Source: Pseudomonadota bacterium
GTDB taxonomy: Bacteria; Pseudomonadota; Alphaproteobacteria; Acetobacterales; Acetobacteraceae
DNA length: 5,590 nucleotides
Assembly (NCBI GenBank): GCA_021826565.1
Contig: JAKAZJ010000163.1
Coordinates: forward strand, 1-5,590
Direction: 5' to 3'
The position numbers and the translations under genes are program-made. This document shows positions 1 through 5,045 of this stretch, in pieces (the stretch's first letter is position 1; each line of letters starts with the position of its first letter). The notes beneath the pieces were generated by a model, which made no database searches, was not told the DNA's origin, and saw only the letters and a list, made by a program, of their open reading frames with translations.

Positions 1-486
1 GTCGAAGCGCGGCTTTTCCTGGGTCCAGAGCGCGATGAAGGCTTCCAGATATTCGTCCGTCACCGCGCCGCGCTCGGCGAACGGCGTGGTGACCACGGCG
101 TCGAACTCGGCCTTGAGCCAACCGGCGCCCACGCCGACGGTCAGCCGTCCGCCGGAGAGCACGTCGATCGTCGCCAGCATCTTCGCCGCCAGCACCGCCG
201 GGCGGTGCGGCACCACCAGCACCGCCGCCACCAGGCCGATGCGGCTGGTCTTTGCCGCAATCCAGGCCAGACCGGTCAGCAACTCGTGGCGGATCACCGG
301 ATCGCCGGAGAGGAACTCGCCGCTTTCCGAATACGGGTAGCCGGGGGCGCGCAGATCGGGCAGCAGCACGTGATCGGTCAGGGTCAGGTAGTCGTACCCC
401 AGCGCCTCCCCCTCGGCGGCGAGACGGGCCATGATCTCGGGCGCCGTGAAGCGTCCGTCATTGGGCAGATTGAAGCCGATCCGCAT
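1..486 (-). CDS. LLM-class flavin/F420-dependent oxidoreductase, N-terminal part (partial at left edge)
   Basis: The first 162 residues of a luciferase-like monooxygenase-fold (TIM-barrel) oxidoreductase are visible; the rest lies left of position 1. The protein opens with MRIGFNLPNDGRF, the usual first beta strand of the family, followed by EALGYDYLTLTDHVLLP at about 27-43. At 111-123 it has SGGRLTVGVGAGW, the glycine-rich signature of this superfamily, followed by KAEFDA. These match the F420-dependent oxidoreductase branch (Rv2161c-like, about 280-300 residues in full). The cofactor could equally be FMN, because many alphaproteobacterial members are annotated F420-dependent by homology only. 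The substrate cannot be predicted. The ATG at 486 is preceded by a purine-rich GGGAAGGA ribosome site about 8-9 bases upstream. It lies 61 bases downstream of the ribbon-helix-helix gene on the same strand and could be co-transcribed with it. It is a soluble cytoplasmic enzyme with no signal peptide. Confidence 0.9.
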   Translation of the reverse strand, partial: MRIGFNLPNDGRFTAPEIMARLAAEGEALGYDYLTLTDHVLLPDLRAPGYPYSESGEFLSGDPVIRHELLTGLAWIAAKTSRIGLVAAVLVVPHRPAVLAAKMLATIDVLSGGRLTVGVGAGWLKAEFDAVVTTPFAERGAVTDEYLEAFIALWTQEKPRFD

Positions 487-547
487 GGCGCCGTTTCCTT
501 CCCGTTTCGCCACGAAGCCTGACGCCGGCGCGGCGGGCTGGCAAGCG

Positions 548-826
548 CTAGGCTGCCCGGCGCGAGACATGCGGGCCATGCCCGGCGCCGATATGTCCCA
601 ACTCGGTCGCGGCGGCGCGGAAATAATCCAGCACGAACACGCGCACCGCGCTGGTCCGCCCGCCCAGCGCGCGCGCGGCATCGACGGTGCGGATCAGGGC
701 ATGAACATCCCGCCCCTCGCGCTGGCAGATTTCCAGCAGGGCCTCCCACAGCTCGGGTTCCAGGCGCATGGAGGTGCGGCCGGACCCGGTGATCACGTTG
801 CGGTTGACAAGACGACTGGCGGACAC
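548..826 (-). CDS. Ribbon-helix-helix domain protein (RHH_4 type), 92 aa
   Basis: This small protein resembles the RHH_4 family (short bacterial proteins with one ribbon-helix-helix fold). The DNA-contacting strand is probably RTSMRLEPELW at about 17-27. Helix A follows (about 24-38, ALLEICQREG) and helix B is about 57-72 (RTSAVRVFVLDYFRAA). The tail ends in a histidine/glycine-rich TELGHIGAGHG at 74-84. RHH proteins act as dimers, with paired beta strands placed in the DNA major groove, so a local transcription-repressor role is plausible but unproven, and some RHH_4 members have no known DNA target. The start is a GTG at 826, preceded by GAAGGGGG about 5 bases upstream; the frame is closed by a TGA about 37 bases further upstream and has no ATG between. 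No toxin-like partner is adjacent, so an antitoxin role is not supported. Neighbours on the same strand are the DUF2336 gene 102 bases upstream and the LLM oxidoreductase 61 bases downstream. Confidence 0.85.
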   Translation of the reverse strand: MSASRLVNRNVITGSGRTSMRLEPELWEALLEICQREGRDVHALIRTVDAARALGGRTSAVRVFVLDYFRAAATELGHIGAGHGPHVSRRAA

Positions 827-928
827 GGCAACCCCCTTCAGGACTGGCGGCAGTCAACCACCGCATCGCTAATCAACCGCAAAGATCCGCGCATGATCGC
901 GTGGTTGCGTGTGCGCCGGGCGCAACAT
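827..928. other. Intergenic region between the DUF2336 gene and the RHH gene
   Basis: This 102-base gap lies between two minus-strand genes and contains no plausible gene. It holds the strong GAAGGGGG ribosome site of the RHH gene at its left end and an imperfectly supported stem-loop at its right end, directly after the DUF2336 stop. It is somewhat more AT-rich in its middle part (around 860-885) than the surrounding coding DNA, which would suit a promoter for the RHH gene, but I cannot pick convincing -35 and -10 boxes. Confidence 0.6.
904..926 (-). terminator. Possible stem-loop after the DUF2336 stop codon
   Basis: Positions 904-909 (GTTGCG) and 921-926 (CGCAAC) are perfect inverted repeats with an 11-base loop, starting 3 bases after the DUF2336 stop on the minus strand. 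The loop can also fold with the inner arm as a tight GC-rich palindrome (TGCGCC-G-GGCGCA). No run of T follows in the direction of transcription, so this is not a classical intrinsic terminator. It may slow or end transcription of the cyclase-DUF2336 pair, or it may be chance in GC-rich DNA. Confidence 0.25.
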
Positions 929-2143
929 TCACACCGCCGGAACGCGCAGCATGTCGAGCTGCCAGCGCATTTCCTCGATCGTCAGCGGGAACGCTCCGCG
1001 CGGACCGGGCGCCAGACGCTCGGTCGGCCCAAGCCGCGCCAGGTCGGCCTGCAGCCGCGCCGCCAGCGCCATCGAAAACCCGGCCTTCCAGGCCAGCGCC
1101 GACAGCGCCTTGGCGTTGCGCAGCCCCACGGCGCGGTCCACCGCCGTGATCGGCAGCGCCGCGGCCAGTGCCAGCAGCGCGCCGGCCAGCCGGAATTCGC
1201 CCTGTTGCAGAACGCCGGCCACGGTCGCCTCGGTCAGCCGGCCGGCGCGCGCGATCCGGTGCGCTTCATTCTGCGCCGCTGCCGTGGCGGCGTCGTCCTG
1301 GTTCAGGGCCAAGCCGCCCTGGCGCGCGATCCGTTCGTGCAGCCGCGCGCGCAGCTCCACTGTCACGGCCACGTCCAGATCGGCCCGGTGCACCAGCTCG
1401 TCCAGCAACTGTGTCGCGACGATCGCGGCCAGCGCGCGGGCGGCGCGCGGCGGCAGGACCCGGCGGCGGACCAGCGGTTCGTGCCAGTCGGCGTGATCGG
1501 CGGCGCGCGCGATCAGCCCGTCCAGCGCGGCCTCCCGCAACTGGGCCGAGGGATTGGCAAGCAGGACGCGGATCGCGGCGTGATCGGTGCCGGCGGCGAT
1601 CGCGTCCGCCACCGGGGCGCACAGCGCCGGGCGGCGGGCGATCGCAGTTGCGGCCTCCGGGCAGGGGGGCGTTCGCAGCAGCGCCATCAGATCGGCGTCG
1701 GTCAGGATCGGCGACAGGCGCAGCACCGGCTCGCTGACCGCAATCGCGGTATCGCGCGCCAGGCGAAGGATCAGCCGGTGCGGCGCGGCGGGCATCGCCT
1801 TCACCACCTCGGCGATCGCGCCGCGCACCTCCTCGGCGGTGTCCGCCACCAGCAGGCTGAGCGTGTCGAATGTCTGCCGTTCCAGCTGGCCCTGTTCCTC
1901 CGCCGTCAGCGCCGGGACCAGAGCGGCGAGCTTGCGCGCCAGCAGGCTCCGCACCCGCGGATCCGGATCGCGCGCCAGAGCGGCATTGGCGCGCGCCGGT
2001 GCCGCCGGATTGATCGCCAGCGCGGCGCGTACCAGCACGGCCGGATCGGCCGCCAGCCGCTCCAGCTCGGCCACTGGGGTGCAGGCGGCCGAGGAGCGGC
2101 GGACCCGCTTCTGTTCGCCCTCCGGCTCGGCCAGATCGCTCAC
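929..2143 (-). CDS. DUF2336 domain-containing protein, 404 aa (alpha-helical, HEAT-like)
   Basis: This is a soluble, almost wholly helical protein of the DUF2336 family, whose function is not established. The N-terminal part (about 30-120) has HEAT-like helical pairs such as LARDPDPRVRSLLARKLAAL at 57-76. The family core shows as DTAIAVSEPVLRLSPILTDA at 131-150, then the repeat-like AIARRPALCAPVADAI (167-182). The C-terminal end carries ALSALAWKAGFSMALAARLQ (345-364) and the terminal PLTIEEMRWQLDML (386-399). No catalytic motif, membrane segment or signal peptide is seen, which suggests a scaffold or binding protein. The start is taken as the GTG at 2143, which overlaps the TGA of the upstream cyclase in a GTGA. 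The frame stays open up to 2392, but that extension reads as arginine-rich shadow sequence inside the GGDEF domain. The only Shine-Dalgarno-like bases are GGA in the loop of a hairpin, so translation probably depends on ribosomes finishing the cyclase. The family assignment is firm; the role is inferred only from its partner. Confidence 0.88.
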   Translation of the reverse strand: MSDLAEPEGEQKRVRRSSAACTPVAELERLAADPAVLVRAALAINPAAPARANAALARDPDPRVRSLLARKLAALVPALTAEEQGQLERQTFDTLSLLVADTAEEVRGAIAEVVKAMPAAPHRLILRLARDTAIAVSEPVLRLSPILTDADLMALLRTPPCPEAATAIARRPALCAPVADAIAAGTDHAAIRVLLANPSAQLREAALDGLIARAADHADWHEPLVRRRVLPPRAARALAAIVATQLLDELVHRADLDVAVTVELRARLHERIARQGGLALNQDDAATAAAQNEAHRIARAGRLTEATVAGVLQQGEFRLAGALLALAAALPITAVDRAVGLRNAKALSALAWKAGFSMALAARLQADLARLGPTERLAPGPRGAFPLTIEEMRWQLDMLRVPAV

Positions 2144-3528
2144 GGCGTGGCGTCCGGCGCCACGCGCCAGTGGCCGCGGCCGTCGCGCTTGACCTCGAAC
2201 ATCGCCAGATCGGCGCGGCGGATCACGCTTTCGATCTCCTCCCCGCCGCCCGGACGGCGGGTGGCGATACCGACCGACAGCGTAATCGCGGGCCGCGCGG
2301 TGCCCACGACCGCGGCGAAATCGCCGGGACCGGCGGCGAGCATCGTCTCCGCCCGTTCCGCCGCAGTCATGTGGTCGGCGCCGTTCAGCCATAGCGCGAA
2401 TTCGTCGCCCCCCAGCCGCGCGACCAGATCGGTCGGGCGCACCGTGCGGCGCAGCAGCGCGCCGGTGCGGATCAGCACCTGGTCGCCCACCTCGTGGCCG
2501 AACCGGTCATTTGCTTGTTTGAAATGGTCCAGATCGACGAACATCAGCGTGCCGGGCTGGTGCTCGCGCTCCAGCCGGTCGATATGGCGCGGCAATTCGT
2601 CAAGGAAGGCGCGCCGGTTGAGCAGGCCGGTCAGGGCGTCGGTGCGCGCCTGACGCGCCATCTCCCGCTGGATCGCCTGATGTTCCAGAACCACGCGCAC
2701 GATGCCGCCGGCGGCATCGATCAGCAGATGATCTTCCTGATCCCAGGCGCGGCCGTTCGCCTCCCGCCAGGCGGCCAGACCGGCGCGCTCGCCGAACCGG
2801 GTGCGGCAGGCCGAGACCAGCAGGGGCCGCGCGGCACAGACACTGGCGGCGGCATTTTTCTCGCTGCCCTCCCGCGCGACCAGCAGCGTGATCGGCTCCA
2901 GCATCCCGACCGCGCCATCCCCGACCTGATGCAGCAGCGTGGCCCCTTCCGCCGTATCGCCGACCACCGCGACGCCGTCCGCGCCCAGCGCATTGCGTAC
3001 CGAATCGAGCACCGCGCGCATCATCCGCGGTGCCAGAACCTCCTGGCGCATCCGGGCCAGGATGTGATCGATCATCGCCCCGCGCCGCAACGCCGCCGCG
3101 GCGCCGGCGGTGGCGTTGTGCTCCGCGGTCACGTCGATCCCAAGCCCGCGCGCGCCGATGGTCCGTCCGTCCTGATCCAGCAGGGGCGCGGTGGCAAACA
3201 CCACGCAGCCGGGCGTGCCGTCGGCGCGGCGCAGCCAGGCCTGGCGGCCGCGACAGGCCTGATCGGGATGGAACGGATCGAAGCCGTCCGGTTCGACCAG
3301 CAGCGAGCGTGCCTTCTGGGCCAGCAGCACCGCCGCCGGCCAGCCCAGCGCCGGGTCCGGCAGCACGAAACTGAACCGTCCGTCCTGATCCGTCTCGAAC
3401 ACCAGGTCCGCGGCCAGCCCCACCAGGTCACGCCAGCGCTGGCGGCTTTCCAGCAGCGCGCGCGTCAGCGCGGGGTCCAACCTGGCGGACCGGTTATCGG
3501 CCGCGCCGAGGGCGGCGAGATCATCCAT
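2140..3528 (-). CDS. PAS / GAF-like / GGDEF diguanylate cyclase, 462 aa
   Basis: This is predicted to condense two GTP into cyclic-di-GMP in the cytoplasm; no membrane segment or signal peptide is seen. A PAS domain covers about 30-138 (ADLVFETDQDGRFSFV at 40-55, GARGLGIDVTAEH at 125-137). A GAF-like region follows at about 150-285, then a linking helix and the GGDEF domain at about 290-458. The catalytic domain begins with DALTGLLNRRAF (297-308), has the metal/GTP-binding FVDLDHFKQANDRFGHEVGD (330-349), an intact GGDEF at 373-377, and LSVGIA (417-422). RPTD at 364-367 lies exactly five residues before GGDEF, the classical product-inhibition (I) site. The late motif is AMFEVKRDGRG, with F where Y is common. 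The ATG at 3528 has GAAGG 9 bases upstream. Its stop overlaps the start of the DUF2336 gene, so the two are probably made together. The ligand sensed by the PAS and GAF-like parts is unknown. Confidence 0.93.
   Translation of the reverse strand: MDDLAALGAADNRSARLDPALTRALLESRQRWRDLVGLAADLVFETDQDGRFSFVLPDPALGWPAAVLLAQKARSLLVEPDGFDPFHPDQACRGRQAWLRRADGTPGCVVFATAPLLDQDGRTIGARGLGIDVTAEHNATAGAAAALRRGAMIDHILARMRQEVLAPRMMRAVLDSVRNALGADGVAVVGDTAEGATLLHQVGDGAVGMLEPITLLVAREGSEKNAAASVCAARPLLVSACRTRFGERAGLAAWREANGRAWDQEDHLLIDAAGGIVRVVLEHQAIQREMARQARTDALTGLLNRRAFLDELPRHIDRLEREHQPGTLMFVDLDHFKQANDRFGHEVGDQVLIRTGALLRRTVRPTDLVARLGGDEFALWLNGADHMTAAERAETMLAAGPGDFAAVVGTARPAITLSVGIATRRPGGGEEIESVIRRADLAMFEVKRDGRGHWRVAPDATP
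2144..2166 (-). promoter_or_regulatory. Hairpin over the ribosome-binding region of the DUF2336 gene
   Basis: Positions 2145-2152 (GCGTGGCG) and 2158-2165 (CGCCACGC) are perfect 8-base inverted repeats around a 5-base loop. In the minus-strand message the stem ends one base before the GTG start of DUF2336, and the loop exposes GGA, the only Shine-Dalgarno-like bases, 9 bases before that start. A cyclase-translating ribosome would melt the stem and deliver itself to the GTGA overlap. The sequence fact is direct; the regulatory reading is inference. Confidence 0.45.
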
Positions 3529-3664
3529 GATGGCGCGCCTTCGCGGGGTGGCGCCGCCATTTCACTCGGGAATCGTGAACGAATGGTTGCCGCTGCGTGG
3601 GGTTTCAGTTGGAAAATCGGCACCCTTCCGGGACAAGCCGGGCGAAGCGGGCTATAGCCGTCTG
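3529..3664. promoter_or_regulatory. Divergent intergenic region between the cyclase and NUDIX genes
   Basis: This 136-base region separates two outward-facing genes and should hold the start signals of both transcription units. It is visibly less GC-rich than its flanks between about 3558 and 3620. On the cyclase side there is a GAAGG ribosome site (3538-3542 read on the minus strand). On the NUDIX side there is no clear Shine-Dalgarno, but GCTATAG occurs 8 bases before the ATG. A short dyad, TTCAC (3561-3565) with GTGAA (3575-3579), sits near the cyclase side. I cannot assign confident -35/-10 pairs. The NUDIX frame stays open across the whole region, but the resulting N-terminal extension does not look like family sequence. 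Confidence 0.5.
3651..3657 (+). promoter_or_regulatory. Possible -10 element for a leaderless NUDIX message
   Basis: GCTATAG ends 7 bases before the NUDIX ATG at 3665. If TATAGC (3653-3658) is a -10 box, transcription would begin at or next to the A of the ATG, giving a leaderless message, which would explain the missing ribosome site. No good -35 box is seen at the usual distance (GGGACA lies 17 bases upstream), so this is a tentative call. Confidence 0.2.
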
Positions 3665-4306
3665 ATGCGTCCCTCCCCCGGCCTGCCCACCTATCCCGGC
3701 CTGATCATCGAACACGCCGAGCGCGTCTGGGATGGCCGCTTCCCGCTGGACCGGGTGCGGTTCCGCAACCGCCGTTTCGACGGCGCGGTCTCCGGCCCGC
3801 GCGTGTGGGAACTCTGGCGGCGCGGCACCGCCGCCGCCGTGCTGCCCTACGATCCCATTGCCGACGCCGTCCTGCTGATCGAGCAGTTCCGCCTGCCGGT
3901 CCTGGCCGCCGGGCTGGACCCGATCCTGGTCGAGCTGCCCGCCGGGCTGTGCGATCCCGGCGAAGCCGCGGAAACCACCGCGCGCCGGGAAACCACGGAG
4001 GAAACCGGCCTGACACCCGACCGCCTGACCCCGATCGCGCGCGTGATGCTGTCCCCCGGCGGCACCGACGAAAGCTGCGCGGTGTTCGCCGGCCGCGTGC
4101 GCTTGCCCGAAGCCGGACCGGACGGGGAGCTGGGGGTTTCGGGACTGCCCGCCGAGGGCGAAGACATCCGCCTCCGCCGCTGGCCCGCCGAGGCCGCGAT
4201 CGCCCGCGCGCTTGCCGGCGGATTTCCCAACGCGCTGACGATGCTGGCATTGTTGTGGCTGGGCGCGCGGCGCGAGAGCCTGCGCGCGGAATGGAGTGCC
4301 GCATGA
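3665..4306 (+). CDS. nudF: NUDIX hydrolase, ADP-ribose pyrophosphatase type, 213 aa
   Basis: This is predicted to hydrolyse ADP-ribose or a related nucleoside diphosphate-X compound to AMP plus a sugar phosphate, in the cytoplasm with Mg2+. The Nudix box is at 94-116: G94, E100, R108-E109, E112-E113, G115 and L116 all fit G-x5-E-x7-RE-U-x-EE-x-G-U, except that the hydrophobic U after RE is Thr110. LSPGGTDES at 129-137 is the downstream signature typical of the ADP-ribose branch, and the length is close to E. coli NudF (209 aa). The N-terminal strand pattern VWDGRFPLDRVRF (21-33) and LLIEQFRLPVL (70-80) also fit. The ATG at 3665 is chosen because homologous sequence begins there; the longer open frame from 3527 adds unconserved residues from the intergenic region. 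No clear ribosome site precedes it. Its stop overlaps the AlaX start in an ATGA, so the two are probably one operon. The exact substrate, and therefore the symbol, is the least certain part. Confidence 0.88.
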   Translation: MRPSPGLPTYPGLIIEHAERVWDGRFPLDRVRFRNRRFDGAVSGPRVWELWRRGTAAAVLPYDPIADAVLLIEQFRLPVLAAGLDPILVELPAGLCDPGEAAETTARRETTEETGLTPDRLTPIARVMLSPGGTDESCAVFAGRVRLPEAGPDGELGVSGLPAEGEDIRLRRWPAEAAIARALAGGFPNALTMLALLWLGARRESLRAEWSAA

Positions 4307-5019
4307 CCGAACGCCTGTTCCTGGACCAGTCACGTCTGACCGAGACCACCGCCACGGTACTTGCCGCCGGACCCGCGGGAATCGAGCTGGACCGCACGAT
4401 CTTCTACGCCCGCTCCGGCGGCCAGCCGGGCGATACCGGACGGCTGCGCCACGCCGGCGGCGAGCTTGCGATCACCGACACGATCAAGGGCGAGGGTACC
4501 GCGATCCTGCATATGCCCGCTGCGGACTCGCCGCTGCCCGCGATCGGCGAAACGGTGCATCTGGCGATCGACTGGGAGCGCCGCCACAAGCTCATGCGCA
4601 ACCATACCGCGCTGCATCTGCTGTCCGCGCTGCTGCGCGGCGCGGCGGTGACCGGGGGCGCGGTGGGAACCGATCGCTCGCGGCTGGATTTCGACCTGCC
4701 CGACCCGCCGCCGAAGGAAACGATCGAGGCCGGAATCAACGCCCTGGTCGCCGGTGCCCATCCGGTGCGCACCGAATGGGTGGATGAGGCGGTGCTGGAC
4801 GCGAATCCCGACCTGGTCCGCACCCTGTCGGTGCAGCCCCCGCGCGGATCGGGACGGGTCCGGTTGCTGCGGATCGGCGTCGGCGATCCGCCGGTCGATC
4901 TGCAACCCTGCGGCGGCACCCATGTGGCGGACACCGCCGAGATCGGGCCGGTCCGCGTGCTGAAGATCGAAAACAAGGGCCGGCAGAACCGGCGCATCAC
5001 CATCGCGCTCGACGTCTGA
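4303..5019 (+). CDS. alaX: Alanyl-tRNA editing protein (AlaX type), 238 aa
   Basis: This is a free-standing homologue of the editing domain of alanyl-tRNA synthetase. It is predicted to hydrolyse Ser (or Gly) wrongly attached to tRNA(Ala), protecting translation in the cytoplasm. The zinc-binding pairs are both intact: HTALH (HxxxH) at 101-105 and CGGTH (CxxxH) at 203-207. The N-terminal barrel carries the glycine-rich FYARSGGQPGDTG at 34-46, marking the longer AlaX-M class and not the short AlaX-S; the length agrees. The C-terminal end, VRVLKIENKGRQNRRITIAL, is the usual close of the SAD (second additional) domain. There is no synthetase catalytic or tRNA-anticodon region, so it is not a fragment of AlaS. 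The ATG at 4303 overlaps the NUDIX stop (ATGA) and has GGAG 6 bases upstream, supporting coupled translation. The sulfurtransferase gene follows after 26 bases with no terminator. Whether it prefers Ser or Gly cannot be read from sequence. Confidence 0.93.
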   Translation: MTERLFLDQSRLTETTATVLAAGPAGIELDRTIFYARSGGQPGDTGRLRHAGGELAITDTIKGEGTAILHMPAADSPLPAIGETVHLAIDWERRHKLMRNHTALHLLSALLRGAAVTGGAVGTDRSRLDFDLPDPPPKETIEAGINALVAGAHPVRTEWVDEAVLDANPDLVRTLSVQPPRGSGRVRLLRIGVGDPPVDLQPCGGTHVADTAEIGPVRVLKIENKGRQNRRITIALDV

Positions 5020-5030
5020 TCCGCTCCGCC

Positions 5031-5040
5031 TGGGAAGGGA
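5031..5040 (+). promoter_or_regulatory. Strong ribosome-binding site of the sulfurtransferase gene
   Basis: The purine-rich TGGGAAGGGA ends 5 bases before the ATG at 5046. It decides between the two closely spaced ATGs at 5041 and 5046: the first would give a two-codon peptide (M-P-stop), the second opens the rhodanese frame. Confidence 0.65.
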
Positions 5041-5045
5041 ATGCC

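Noticed and set aside
548..826. RHH protein as the antitoxin of a toxin-antitoxin pair
   Set aside because: No small toxin-like gene is adjacent. The neighbours are a DUF2336 protein and an oxidoreductase, and the sequence fits RHH_4 better than ParD/CopG/RelB-type antitoxins.
384..866. A 160-codon minus-strand open frame across the RHH gene and the LLM start
   Set aside because: It overlaps two well-supported genes in another frame, and its composition is arginine/proline-rich shadow.
431..2653. A 740-codon plus-strand open frame
   Set aside because: It runs antisense across the RHH, DUF2336 and cyclase genes, is dominated by Arg, Gln, Gly and His low-complexity stretches, and shows no domain. 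It is a shadow created by GC-rich codon use on the opposite strand.
3561..3579. TTCAC-N9-GTGAA dyad as a defined operator
   Set aside because: Five-base arms with variable spacing are expected about once or more in a region of this size, and no known regulator consensus is matched. It is kept only as part of the intergenic observation.
2494..3657. A 387-codon plus-strand open frame antisense to the cyclase
   Set aside because: The sequence is rich in Arg, Gln and Gly with no recognisable family, while the opposite strand encodes clear PAS and GGDEF motifs.
3527..3664. An N-terminal extension of the NUDIX protein by 46 residues
   Set aside because: The added residues cover the divergent intergenic region, overlap the cyclase start codon and do not resemble the family N-terminus, which begins at the ATG at 3665.
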